A DNA stretch of 64,000 nucleotides from DASYLJ01 sp964432595 (GTDB taxonomy: Bacteria; Desulfobacterota; Binatia; DP-6). The position numbers were made by a program, and so were the translations under genes. Shown one piece after another: positions 9,086-17,596 of the stretch (position 1 is the stretch's first letter; each line of letters opens with the position of its first letter). Below the pieces are notes generated by a model, which saw only the letters and a list, made by a program, of their open reading frames with translations, searched no databases and was not told the origin of the DNA. Location: the NCBI GenBank assembly GCA_964432595.1, contig CAYSOF010000010.1, positions 154,369-218,368 of the forward strand. The letters are read 5' to 3'.

Positions 9086-10341
9086 GGGTAGATGCCCAGG
9101 AAGCGGCGGATCGCGGGGATGACGAGCGTGACGGGCGGCTGCGCGCGGACGGTGACCGTCGCGGTCGCGAGCGTGCCGGCGTTGAGCCGCACGTCGGGGC
9201 CGCGGCCGCTGCTCCAGCGGTACTTGCTGGGCGACGCCGCGTCGGGCTGGAGCGCCACGGCGGCGACCAGCACCGGGCCGTGCGCCAGCGTCGCCTGCAC
9301 GAGGCTCTCGTCGGCGAGGATCGCCTTCACCTCGTCGGGCGTGGCCGGGTAGGGCGAGACCCGCTCCACGCTGCCGGCGAGCGTGCCGTACTCGGCGCGC
9401 TCGACGGTGTCTGGCGAGACGTTCGCCGGCATGCCCGGCGCGGCCTCCTTGCCCGTCCCGGCGGGCAGGAAGAGCGTGGCTTCGAGCGTGGGCGTCCCGT
9501 ACTCGACGAGCACGACCGGCGTGTTCGCGCCGACGAACATGCCCGGCTGCTGCAGCACCTCGACGACGCGGCCGGCGATCGGGCTGCGCAGCGTCTGGCC
9601 GAGGTCGAGCTCCAGCTGTGCCTGCGCGCGCGCGCCCTCCGCCTCGACGATCTGCAGGTCCCACGTCTGCAGCGACTCGGTGCGCTCGCGGAGCTGTGCG
9701 AGCTGCTGGATCTGGAGGTCGATCAGCTTCTGCCGGTTCTGGTCCTGCTGCGCCTGGATCTGGAACAGGCGCTCCCGGGCGCCCTCGACCTCGACCGACG
9801 TCGTGTAGTGGCGTGCGAGCAGGCTCTCCAGCGCCTTCACGATCTTCTGGTTGGCGGCGATCTGCTGCGTGCCGCCGGCGATCAGGGAGCGGGTGTTCTC
9901 GCGGATCTCCTCGAACGACCGCTGCTCCTTCGCCATCAGGTCGTCGTAGTACTCGCGCATGCGCGTGCGGTCGGCGCGCAGCGTCTCGAGCTTCCGGTCG
10001 GCGTCGGCGACGCGGAGCTGCGCGTCGGGAGCGGTCAGCCGCGCCAGCGGCTGGTCGGCCGTGACCAGCTCGCCCGCCTGGACCTGCACCTCGACGAGCT
10101 GTCCCTCGGCGCGCGCGACGACCTGCCGCACGCCGCCGCCCGACCACCCGAGGATGCCGGTGGCGGGAACGTGCGTGGGGATGCTGCCGGCGAATCCCCA
10201 GATCGTCACGGCGACGATCACGAGCGCCAGCGTGCCGGTGAGCGCCCAGCCGCCGGGACCGGCGATGCGCATCGGACGGTCGAGCTCGTCCGGCTCCGTC
10301 AGACGATCGGCGACGCCGGGGCGGAACAACCCCTCAGCCAC
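9082..10341 (-). CDS. HlyD-like NHLP secretion adaptor (membrane fusion protein)
   Basis: The product is 419 residues, with a short cytosolic N-terminus, one membrane anchor at about 32-52, a lipoyl-like half (GQLVEVQVQAGELV), a long coiled-coil hairpin (about 110-260, rich in Gln, Glu and Leu) and a second lipoyl half (RSPIAGRVVEVLQQPGMFV). It should bridge the two ABC exporters to the TolC-like channel encoded downstream. The start is GTG at 10341: a GGAG box sits seven bases upstream, and this length fits the family. A longer frame reaching 10452 is possible but would cover the promoter at 10397-10425. It is the first gene of the export operon. Confidence 0.88.
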   Translation of the reverse strand: MAEGLFRPGVADRLTEPDELDRPMRIAGPGGWALTGTLALVIVAVTIWGFAGSIPTHVPATGILGWSGGGVRQVVARAEGQLVEVQVQAGELVTADQPLARLTAPDAQLRVADADRKLETLRADRTRMREYYDDLMAKEQRSFEEIRENTRSLIAGGTQQIAANQKIVKALESLLARHYTTSVEVEGARERLFQIQAQQDQNRQKLIDLQIQQLAQLRERTESLQTWDLQIVEAEGARAQAQLELDLGQTLRSPIAGRVVEVLQQPGMFVGANTPVVLVEYGTPTLEATLFLPAGTGKEAAPGMPANVSPDTVERAEYGTLAGSVERVSPYPATPDEVKAILADESLVQATLAHGPVLVAAVALQPDAASPSKYRWSSGRGPDVRLNAGTLATATVTVRAQPPVTLVIPAIRRFLGIYP

Positions 10342-10396
10342 ACGTCGTCTCCACGCGCGCGTGCACCACCGCCACTCCCCGCTTCGAACCGCCCGA

Positions 10397-10425
10397 ATTA
10401 TCGGCGCAGGATTTCTGACGGTCAA
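10397..10425 (-). promoter_or_regulatory. Sigma-70-type promoter for the export operon
   Basis: Read on the minus strand, TTGACC (10425-10420) and GATAAT (10402-10397) are separated by exactly 17 bases. Transcription would begin near 10390, leaving about 50 bases of leader before the GTG start of the HlyD gene. The match is one base from consensus at each box, notable in DNA this GC-rich. It lies in the 208-base divergent gap shared with the precursor gene. No equally good forward promoter was seen. A short palindrome CCCCGCGCGGGG lies at about 10460-10471 between the two directions and could be an operator. Confidence 0.6.
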
Positions 10426-10549
10426 GCAAAACGACGGGCAAACGACACGCAAAAAGGTTCCCCGCGCGGGGATCGCATGCTACGGTGCGCGCGCTCCGAC
10501 ATGGTGACGGTCGCGCGCTCGGGCGCGCTTGGTCCAGGGAGGACGGTCG

Positions 10550-11119
10550 ATGGCGGCAGAGGGTGATCGCACGCGAGCCATTCTCGCGATGGTCGTGGCA
10601 CGCGCGTCGCGCGACGCGGGGTTCCGGAAGAAGCTCATGAGCTCGCCCACGACGACGCTCAAGGGCGAGGGCCTGACGCTCGAGAAGGGCGTCAAGTGGA
10701 AGGTCCTGCTCGACACGAAGACGGTGAAATACGTCGCGCTGAGCCGTGATTTCCGCGTCGATCCGCAGCACGCGACGCCGCTCACCGCGATCCTGCGCAA
10801 GATCACGCCCATTCCGGACGGCAGCGAGCTGCGGATCGTCCAGAGCACGGACACGACGCGCTACCTGGTCGTGCCGGTGCTGCCGAAGGACGTGAAGCCC
10901 GGCGAGCTCAGCGACGCCGAGCTGATGCAGGTGACGGGCGGCTGGGGCCACCATGGCAGCGGCGTGCAGACGGTGAAGTACGCGACCACCGAGGCGGTGG
11001 CCGCCGAGAGCACCGAGGTCACCGTCACGCAGACGACCGAGGCGCAGGACGCCGAGACGACGAGCACCGTGGCTGCCGAGGCCGAGGTCGTCGCCGTCGG
11101 GGCCGCCGTCCTCACCTGA
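10550..11119 (+). CDS. Proteusin-like RiPP precursor with NHLP-type leader
   Basis: The product is 189 residues. Residues 8-45 (ILAMVVARASRDAGFRKKL and a following SSP...GEGLTL) match the helical start of nitrile-hydratase-like leader peptides. The leader ends with LSDAELMQVTGG, giving a double-Gly cleavage site at G130-G131 for the C39 exporter. The remaining 58-residue core starts WGHHGSG and is dominated by Thr, Val, Ala and Glu; it has no Cys, which argues against lanthionine or sactionine chemistry. Start ATG is chosen because GGGAGG lies seven bases upstream. The epimerase gene follows after five bases. Two nitrile-hydratase-like strand segments (about 45-70 and 92-115) look duplicated. 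Confidence 0.85.
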   Translation: MAAEGDRTRAILAMVVARASRDAGFRKKLMSSPTTTLKGEGLTLEKGVKWKVLLDTKTVKYVALSRDFRVDPQHATPLTAILRKITPIPDGSELRIVQSTDTTRYLVVPVLPKDVKPGELSDAELMQVTGGWGHHGSGVQTVKYATTEAVAAESTEVTVTQTTEAQDAETTSTVAAEAEVVAVGAAVLT

Positions 11120-11124
11120 CGCCG

Positions 11125-12603
11125 GTGACGGCGTCGGTTCCGCATGCGGCGGACGGCATAGTCGACCTGCTCGGCGACCTCTCGTCGGTTCCGGCCGACT
11201 ACGTCCGCGAGGTCGCCGAGCTGAAGCGCGTCCTCGAAGTCTGGACGATGGATCCGCGCTTCCGCGAGCGCTTCGGCGCGGATCCCGCGGCGGCGCTCGT
11301 CGAGCTCGGCGTGGCGGTGCGGCCGGACGAGGTGTCGCCGCTGATCTTCCCCGAGGAGGCGCGCGCCATGACGCGCGCGATCCGCGAGGGCCGGGGCCAC
11401 GACTACCCGAGTGCGCCCCACCGCTACCGCGCCTTCATCGCCGAGAAGGTGCGCGACCGCACCTTCTATCGGCGCGAGGCCGAGCCGGCGCACGCCAAGC
11501 TGGCAGCGTGGCGGCGGCGCCAGATCCATCGCACGTTCGGCGAGCTCGGTCCGGCGAAGGCCGACGGGCTCGTCCATGCGCCGGCGGCGTTCGAGCTGGC
11601 GAAGGGTTGCTCCGTCGGCTGCTGGTTCTGCGGCGTGGCGGCGGAGAAGCTCGAGCGCACGTGGGACTACGACGCCGAGTCGTCGGCGCTGTGGCGCGGC
11701 ACGCTGGCGACGTTCCGGCGCGTCGTCGGACCGTGCATCCGGTTCGGGTTCTGCTACTGGGCCACCGACCCGCTCGACAACCCGCACTACGAGCACTTCC
11801 TCGTCGACTTCAAAGAGATCCTCGGCCGCTGCCCGCAGACGACCACGGCGATGGCGTCGCGCGACCTCGAGCGCACGCGGGGCGTGCTGAAGCTCGCCCA
11901 TAGCCTCGATTCGACGGTCGACCGGTTCTCGATCATCACGCTCAAGATGCTCCACCAGGTGCACGCGGCCTTCACGCCCGCGGAGCTGCTGCGCGTCGAG
12001 TGCATCCCGCAGAACAAGGAATCGGTCGACAAGTACCGGAAGGCCGTCGCCGGCCGGGCGCGCAACTTCACCGAGCGCCGCCGCGGCGAGCTGGTCGAGG
12101 ACCGCTCGAGCACGATCGCCTGCGTGTCGGGTTTCCTCGTCAACATGCTCGACCGCAGCGTGCAGCTCGTCACGCCGTGCAACGCCAGCCCGCGCTGGCC
12201 GCTCGGCTACTGGGTGCTCGACCGCGGCACGTTCACCACGCCCGACGACCTCGGCGCGCTTCTCGAGGCGATGATCGAGCGCAGCGCGCGCGACACGCTC
12301 CGTTTCGACGACGTCGTGCGGCTGCGCCCCGACGTCCGCGCCGAGGTCGACGCCGACGGACGGCTCGCGCTGGTCTCGCCCTATCTGCGCTTCGTCTACG
12401 TCGCGGGCGCGGCGGCGCCGATCGTCGCGGCACTGCTCGGCGGCGAGGAGCAGACCGCGATGGACGTCGCGCTGGCGCTCGAGCGTCGCTGTGACATCCC
12501 GCTCGAGGACGGCTTCCGCCTCTTGCTCGACATGTTCGATCGCGGGCTGTTCGACGAGGAGCCCGCGCCGCCGGCGCAGCCGCCGCGCGCGGCCCACGTG
12601 TGA
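11125..12603 (+). CDS. PoyD-type radical SAM peptide epimerase
   Basis: The product is 492 residues. The iron-sulfur motif is C162-S-V-G-C166-W-F-C169 (Cx3Cx2C) in the context AKGCSVGCWFCGVA, which is typical of the PoyD/OspD family that turns L-residues of proteusin cores into D-residues. Other Cys residues downstream (RFGFCYW, IACVSGF, TPCNASP) may serve as auxiliary ligands or hydrogen donor. Residues about 41-68 (DPRFRERFGADPAAALVELG) resemble the precursor's own leader helix. GTG start is five bases after the precursor stop, so the two are co-expressed. Assignment is by motif and context; which core positions are epimerised cannot be read from the sequence. Confidence 0.85.
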   Translation: MTASVPHAADGIVDLLGDLSSVPADYVREVAELKRVLEVWTMDPRFRERFGADPAAALVELGVAVRPDEVSPLIFPEEARAMTRAIREGRGHDYPSAPHRYRAFIAEKVRDRTFYRREAEPAHAKLAAWRRRQIHRTFGELGPAKADGLVHAPAAFELAKGCSVGCWFCGVAAEKLERTWDYDAESSALWRGTLATFRRVVGPCIRFGFCYWATDPLDNPHYEHFLVDFKEILGRCPQTTTAMASRDLERTRGVLKLAHSLDSTVDRFSIITLKMLHQVHAAFTPAELLRVECIPQNKESVDKYRKAVAGRARNFTERRRGELVEDRSSTIACVSGFLVNMLDRSVQLVTPCNASPRWPLGYWVLDRGTFTTPDDLGALLEAMIERSARDTLRFDDVVRLRPDVRAEVDADGRLALVSPYLRFVYVAGAAAPIVAALLGGEEQTAMDVALALERRCDIPLEDGFRLLLDMFDRGLFDEEPAPPAQPPRAAHV

Positions 12604-14558
12604 CCGGCGGGAGTCCCGACGTCTGCCTCGTCACGATGCCGTACGCATCGGTGACGCTGCCGTCGCTGGCGCTCGGGCTGCTGAAGGCGGTGCTCGCGCG
12701 CGAGGGCATCGGGGCCACTGTCCTGCATGCGAACCTGTGGTTCCTCGAGACGGTCGGGCTGCGGCGCTTCCGCATCTGCGAGAACCTCTCGCCCATCGAG
12801 CTGCAGGTCGGCGAGTGGACGTTCGCCGAGGCGGCGTTCCGCGACGAGACGCCCGCCGGCGACGCGCTGTTCGCGCGCATCGCCCGGCGGCCGAGCCTCA
12901 TCCTCACGACGCGACACCAGCCGGACCACGTCGAGCGGCTCTTCGACGACCTGCGCGCGCTGCGCCGTGCCGCGACGGCCTTCGTCGACACGGTCGCCGA
13001 GCGCGTGCTCGCGACCGGCGCGCGCATCGTCGGCTGCACGTCGACGTTCGAGCAGCACTGCGCGTCGCTGGCGCTGCTGCGGCGCATCCGCGAGCTCGAT
13101 CCGACCGTCGTCACGATGCTCGGCGGCGGCAACTGCGAGGCGGCGATGGGCGCCGCGACGCACCGGCACTTCCCGTGGGTCGACTACGTCGTCAGCGGCG
13201 AGGCCGACGGGCTCATCGCGACGCTCTGCCGCCGCGTGCTGGCGCAGGGACGCGAGGTGCCGGCGGCGCAGCTTCCGGCCGGCGTCCTCGGCCCGTGCCA
13301 TCGCGACGCGCCGCCCGTCGAGCCGCCGCGCGCGATGTTCCACGCCATGGACACGCTGCCGTACCCCGATTTCGACGACTACTTCGCGGCGCTGGCCGCG
13401 TCGCCGATGCGCGACGCGATCGTGCCCGGGCTGCCGGTCGAGACCGCGCGCGGCTGCTGGTGGGGCGCGCGTCACCACTGCACGTTCTGCGGCCTCAACG
13501 GCGGCAGCATGGCGTTCCGCTCGAAGTCGGCCGACCGCGCCGTCGACGAGCTCGACCACCTCGAGCGGCGCTACGGCCTCGGCCGCTTCGAGACCGTCGA
13601 CAACATCCTCGACATGGCCTACCTGAAGACCGTCGTGCCGCGCCTCGCAGCGCGCGAGCGCAACGGCCGCAGCATCTTCTACGAGGTGAAGGCCAACCTG
13701 ACGCGCGCGCAGGTGGCGAGCCTGGCCGATGCCGGTGTCAGCTGGCTGCAGCCGGGCATCGAGAGCCTGCACTCCGACGTCCTGCGGCTCATGGACAAGG
13801 GCGTGCAGGGCTTCCAGAACCTGCAGCTCCTCAAGTGGACACGCGAGCACGGCGTGCGGCTGTCGTGGCAGATCATCTGGGGCTTCCCCGGCGAGGACGA
13901 TGGCTGGTACGCCGAGATGGCGGCGCTGCTGCCGGCCCTCGAGCACCTGCAGCCGCCGAACGGCATCACGCGGCTGCGGCTCGACCGCTTCAGCGTCTAC
14001 CACGCGCGCCCCGAGGAGTTCGGGCTCGAGCTGCGGCCGATCTCCAGCCTGCGCTGGGTGTATCCGCTCCCCGAGGACGCGCACGGCGACCTCACGTACT
14101 TCTTCCAGGACGTCGACGCGCCGGAGACCGTCGACTGGATCCGATCGCGGCCCGGCCTCGGCGCCGCGGTCGCGGGCGTCCGGCGCTGGCGACGGCTGTT
14201 CTGGAAGGACCCGCGGCCGATCCTGTCGCTGCACGACGACGGCCGCAGCTGCGTCGTGCACGACTCGCGCCGGATCGCGACGCAGTGGTCGACGCGGCTC
14301 ACGGGGCTCGAGCGCACGGTGCTGCTCGCGTGCGATGCGGCGCCGCCGCGCGAGCGGCTCGCCGGGCTGCCGGGCGTGCGTGCGACGGCGAAGCGGATCG
14401 ATGCCGCGGTGGAATCGCTGCTGGCGCGGCAGTTCGTGCTCGTGATCGACGGCCGCGTCGTCGCGCTGCCCGTCCGCGGCGAGCTGCCGCCGCTGCCGAC
14501 GTTCCGCGAGTTCCCGGGCGGATGGGTCGACTACGCCCGCGCCGAGGTCGCGTCATGA
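12600..14558 (+). CDS. B12-type radical SAM C-methyltransferase for RiPP maturation (copy 1)
   Basis: The product is 652 residues. An N-terminal B12-binding Rossmann-like domain (about 1-200, with IVGCTSTFEQHC and LGGGNCEAAMG) precedes the radical SAM core. The cluster motif is C286-x7-C294-x2-C297 in RGCWWGARHHCTFCGLNG, the spacing characteristic of the RiPP maturation C-methyltransferase family. A ~120-residue C-terminal region follows (to GGWVDYARAEVAS). Such enzymes add methyl groups to unactivated carbons, as PoyB/PoyC do on polytheonamide Val and other residues. The GTG start overlaps the epimerase stop. It is clearly paralogous to the next gene over nearly its full length. Confidence 0.9.
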   Translation: MTGGSPDVCLVTMPYASVTLPSLALGLLKAVLAREGIGATVLHANLWFLETVGLRRFRICENLSPIELQVGEWTFAEAAFRDETPAGDALFARIARRPSLILTTRHQPDHVERLFDDLRALRRAATAFVDTVAERVLATGARIVGCTSTFEQHCASLALLRRIRELDPTVVTMLGGGNCEAAMGAATHRHFPWVDYVVSGEADGLIATLCRRVLAQGREVPAAQLPAGVLGPCHRDAPPVEPPRAMFHAMDTLPYPDFDDYFAALAASPMRDAIVPGLPVETARGCWWGARHHCTFCGLNGGSMAFRSKSADRAVDELDHLERRYGLGRFETVDNILDMAYLKTVVPRLAARERNGRSIFYEVKANLTRAQVASLADAGVSWLQPGIESLHSDVLRLMDKGVQGFQNLQLLKWTREHGVRLSWQIIWGFPGEDDGWYAEMAALLPALEHLQPPNGITRLRLDRFSVYHARPEEFGLELRPISSLRWVYPLPEDAHGDLTYFFQDVDAPETVDWIRSRPGLGAAVAGVRRWRRLFWKDPRPILSLHDDGRSCVVHDSRRIATQWSTRLTGLERTVLLACDAAPPRERLAGLPGVRATAKRIDAAVESLLARQFVLVIDGRVVALPVRGELPPLPTFREFPGGWVDYARAEVAS

Positions 14559-17500
14559 CCGACGTCGTGCTCGTCAACCTGCCGTACGCGCCGCTCGAGC
14601 GGCCGTCGCTGGCGCTCGGCATCCTCAAGACCGCGGCGGAGGCGGCCGGCATCTCGTGCCGCCTCGTCTACACGGGGTTCGCGTTCGCGGAGGAGATCGG
14701 CGTCGGCACGTACAACGGGCTGTCGTGGCTCCGCGCCGACATGCTCGGCGAGTGGACGTTCGCGGGCGCGGCGTTCCCGGACTTCACGCCCGACCACGAC
14801 GCGTACCTCCGCCGCGCGTGCGGAGACGCCGAGCTCCTGCCCGAGACGCTGTGGGCGGTGCGCGAGAAGGCGCCGGCCTTCGTCGCGCGTATGGCTGCCG
14901 ACGTGGCGGCGATGCGGCCGCGCATCGTCGGCTGCTCGTCGACGTTCAATCAGCACTGCGCGGTGCTGGCGTTCACCCGCGAGCTGAAGCGCATCGCGCC
15001 GAACGTCGTGACGGTCGTCGGCGGCGCCAACTGCGAGGCCGAGATGGGCCTCGCGACGCGCACGCACTTCCCGTGGATCGACTACGTCGTGTCCGGCGAG
15101 GCCGACGCGATCTTCCCGGCGCTCTGCCGTCGGATCCTCGACGATGGCAACGGGCCGCTGCCGTTCGGCGTGCTCGGTGCGGAATCGCGCCGGCCGGCAC
15201 CGGGCGCGTCCGTGCCGCGCGCATCGGTCGAGCGGATGGACACCGTGCCGATTCCCGACTTCGACGACTACTTCGCGGCGCTGGCGACGTTCTCCGGGCG
15301 CGCGCGGATCGACGTCGGCCTGCCCGCCGAGACGGCGCGCGGCTGCTGGTGGGGCGAGATCAAGCACTGCACGTTCTGCGGCCTCAACGGCGACGGCGGC
15401 ATGCGCTTCCGCGCGAAGTCGCCCGCGCGCGCGGTCGCGGAGCTTCGCGAGCTGCGACGCCGGCACGGCGTCCGCCGCTTCCACGTCGTCGACAACATCC
15501 TCGACCTCGCCTACTTCGAGACAGTCGTGCCGGCGCTGGCGGGCGACGACCTGTCGATCTTCCTCGAGATCAAGTCGAACGTGACACGCCCGCAGATCGA
15601 GGCGCTCTTCGCGGCGGGTGTCGTCTGGGTGCAGCCCGGCATCGAGAGCCTGCACGACGCCGCGCTCGCCCACATGCAGAAGGGGACGCGCGCGTGGCTC
15701 AACGTGCAGCTGCTGAAGTGGGCGCGCGAGATCGGCCAGCACGTGTCGTGGAACGTCCTCTGCGGCTTCCCGGGCGAGGACGACGCCTGGTACGCGGAGA
15801 CGGCGGCGATGGTGCCGCTGCTGGAGCACCTGCAGGCGCCGTCGAACGGGCTGCGCCGCATCCGCTTCGACCGCTTCAGCCCGCACCAGACGCGGCCCGC
15901 CGACTTCGATCTGCGCCTGCGGCCGGGCTGGGCCTACCGCTACGTCTACCCGCTCGACGACGACGCTCTGCAAGACCTCGTCTACGTCTTCGAGGACGCC
16001 GGGGGCCCGGTCGCCGGCTTCGGCGGCCCCGGGCGCGACGCGCTCGCCGCGGCGCTCGAGGACTGGGCGGCGCGCTTCCGCGGTGCCATCCCGCCGATCC
16101 TCTGCATGGCGGAGGAGGCCGAGCGGACGACGATCGTCGACACGCGGCGCATCGCGCCCGAGCGTCGCGTGGTCCTGCGCGGCACCGCGCACCGCGTGCA
16201 TCGCGCGTGCGCGGCGGCGCAAACCCCCGACGGCATCGCGCGCGCCCTCGCCGCCGACGGCGGTCCGGCGGTGAAGTTCGCGGCGATCCGGCGGGCGATC
16301 GCCGACCTCGTCGCGCGGAAGCTCGTCCTCGAGACCGGCGGCCGCGTGCTCGCCCTCGCGCTCGCGGGCGAGGTGCCCACGCTGCCGCTGGCGCTGGAGG
16401 ACGGGTACCCGGGCGGCTGCGTGCGGCGGAAGCGGCACGGCGCGCGCGCCGGCGTCGACGCGCTCGTGCAGCCGCGCGCGGCGACGTTCGCCGAGCCGCT
16501 CCGGCTCGCGTCGGGCCGCACGCTGCCGGGCTGGACGATCGCGTACGAGACGTACGGCACCCTGTCGCCGTCGGGCGACAACGCGATTCTCGTCTGCCAT
16601 CCGCTGACCGGTGACGCGCACGCCGCCGGCCGCCACGCGCCGGGCGATCCGCGGCCGGGTTGGTGGGACGCCGCGATCGGTCCGGGCCGCGCGCTCGACA
16701 CGAACCGCTGGTTCGTCGTCGCGACGGCGGCGATCGGCGGGAGCGGCGGCAGCACGGGCCCGGCGTCGATCGACCCGGCGACCGGCCTGCCGTGGGCCAC
16801 CGACTTCCCCGTCGTCGGCGTGACCGACATCGTGCATGCGCAGCGCCCACTGCTCGATCGGCTCGGCATCCGCCGGCTGCACGCGGTCGTCGGGGGCTGC
16901 TTCGGGGGCCAGCAGGCCCTGACCTGGGCCATCCGCTGGCCGGAGCTGGTCGACCACGTCGTCGCGCTCGGTGTGACGCCGGCGACGTCGGCGCACACGA
17001 TCGCGCTGTTCGCGCTGCTGCGCCGGCTCGTGCGATCCGACCCGGCGTGGCGCGACGGCCGCTACCATGCGCACGGCGTCCCGCGCGACGGCATCGGCGC
17101 CGCGCTCGCGGCCGCGCTGCCGGTGTGGATGAACCGCGAGGCGATGGAGCGCCGCTTCGGCCGCCGCCGCGTCGACGACACGGCGTGGACGCTCGGTGCC
17201 GAATTCGCGGTCGAGCGCTTTCTCGACGAGGTCGCGGCGCGCGGCGCCGATCACCTCGACGCGAACGCGCTGCTCTATCTGACGCGCGCGGAGGAGTACT
17301 TCGACCTCGCCGCGGAGTACGGCAGCCTCGAGGCGGCACTGGCGCCGATCCGCGCGCGGGCGCTGCTGGTCGGCTTCGAGAACGACTGGCGCTATCCGTC
17401 CGACGAGGTCGCGCGGCTGGCCGCGGGCATCGCCCGCGGGCGGCACGTGACCGTCTCCAGCCCGCTCGGGCACGACGCCATTCGCTGGGACGTGCCGAGC

Positions 17501-17596
17501 TGGGCGGGCGTCGTCGCGGACTTCATCGGCGTCGCCAGCGATGCTGCACGGCCAGGTAGGCCTTCGCTCGCGGCGGTGCCGCGCCGTCGAGCGTGA
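14555..17596 (+). CDS. Fusion: B12-type radical SAM C-methyltransferase plus MetX-like acyltransferase with Cys nucleophile
   Basis: One uninterrupted frame encodes 1013 residues. Residues 1-630 are a B12/radical SAM C-methyltransferase (C264-x7-C272-x2-C275, RGCWWGEIKHCTFCGLNG). Residues about 645-990 are a homoserine O-acetyltransferase-like alpha/beta hydrolase: YETYGTLSPSGDNAILVCH, LTGDAHAAGR, GPGRALDTNRWFV and GSTGPASIDPATG all match MetX. The nucleophile elbow reads GGCFGG (Cys782) instead of GGSMGG; the Asp (FENDWRYP) and His (LGHDAI) of the triad are kept. No stop lies between the domains, though a GTG at 16466 could allow a separate start. ATG overlaps the previous stop (ATGA). It may acylate the peptide; that role is inference. 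Confidence 0.85.
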   Translation: MTDVVLVNLPYAPLERPSLALGILKTAAEAAGISCRLVYTGFAFAEEIGVGTYNGLSWLRADMLGEWTFAGAAFPDFTPDHDAYLRRACGDAELLPETLWAVREKAPAFVARMAADVAAMRPRIVGCSSTFNQHCAVLAFTRELKRIAPNVVTVVGGANCEAEMGLATRTHFPWIDYVVSGEADAIFPALCRRILDDGNGPLPFGVLGAESRRPAPGASVPRASVERMDTVPIPDFDDYFAALATFSGRARIDVGLPAETARGCWWGEIKHCTFCGLNGDGGMRFRAKSPARAVAELRELRRRHGVRRFHVVDNILDLAYFETVVPALAGDDLSIFLEIKSNVTRPQIEALFAAGVVWVQPGIESLHDAALAHMQKGTRAWLNVQLLKWAREIGQHVSWNVLCGFPGEDDAWYAETAAMVPLLEHLQAPSNGLRRIRFDRFSPHQTRPADFDLRLRPGWAYRYVYPLDDDALQDLVYVFEDAGGPVAGFGGPGRDALAAALEDWAARFRGAIPPILCMAEEAERTTIVDTRRIAPERRVVLRGTAHRVHRACAAAQTPDGIARALAADGGPAVKFAAIRRAIADLVARKLVLETGGRVLALALAGEVPTLPLALEDGYPGGCVRRKRHGARAGVDALVQPRAATFAEPLRLASGRTLPGWTIAYETYGTLSPSGDNAILVCHPLTGDAHAAGRHAPGDPRPGWWDAAIGPGRALDTNRWFVVATAAIGGSGGSTGPASIDPATGLPWATDFPVVGVTDIVHAQRPLLDRLGIRRLHAVVGGCFGGQQALTWAIRWPELVDHVVALGVTPATSAHTIALFALLRRLVRSDPAWRDGRYHAHGVPRDGIGAALAAALPVWMNREAMERRFGRRRVDDTAWTLGAEFAVERFLDEVAARGADHLDANALLYLTRAEEYFDLAAEYGSLEAALAPIRARALLVGFENDWRYPSDEVARLAAGIARGRHVTVSSPLGHDAIRWDVPSWAGVVADFIGVASDAARPGRPSLAAVPRRRA

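Noticed and set aside
10342..10452. Longer HlyD reading frame starting at 10452
   Set aside because: The added 37 residues would cover the -10/-35 boxes, and a GGAG box fits the GTG at 10341.
10943..11119. Lanthipeptide or sactipeptide core
   Set aside because: The core has no Cys and no LanM/LanB-type or SPASM-type gene is nearby.
16466..17596. MetX-like part as a separate gene starting at GTG 16466
   Set aside because: Kept only as an alternative: there is no stop between the domains, no ribosome site before the GTG, and the frame is continuous from 14555.
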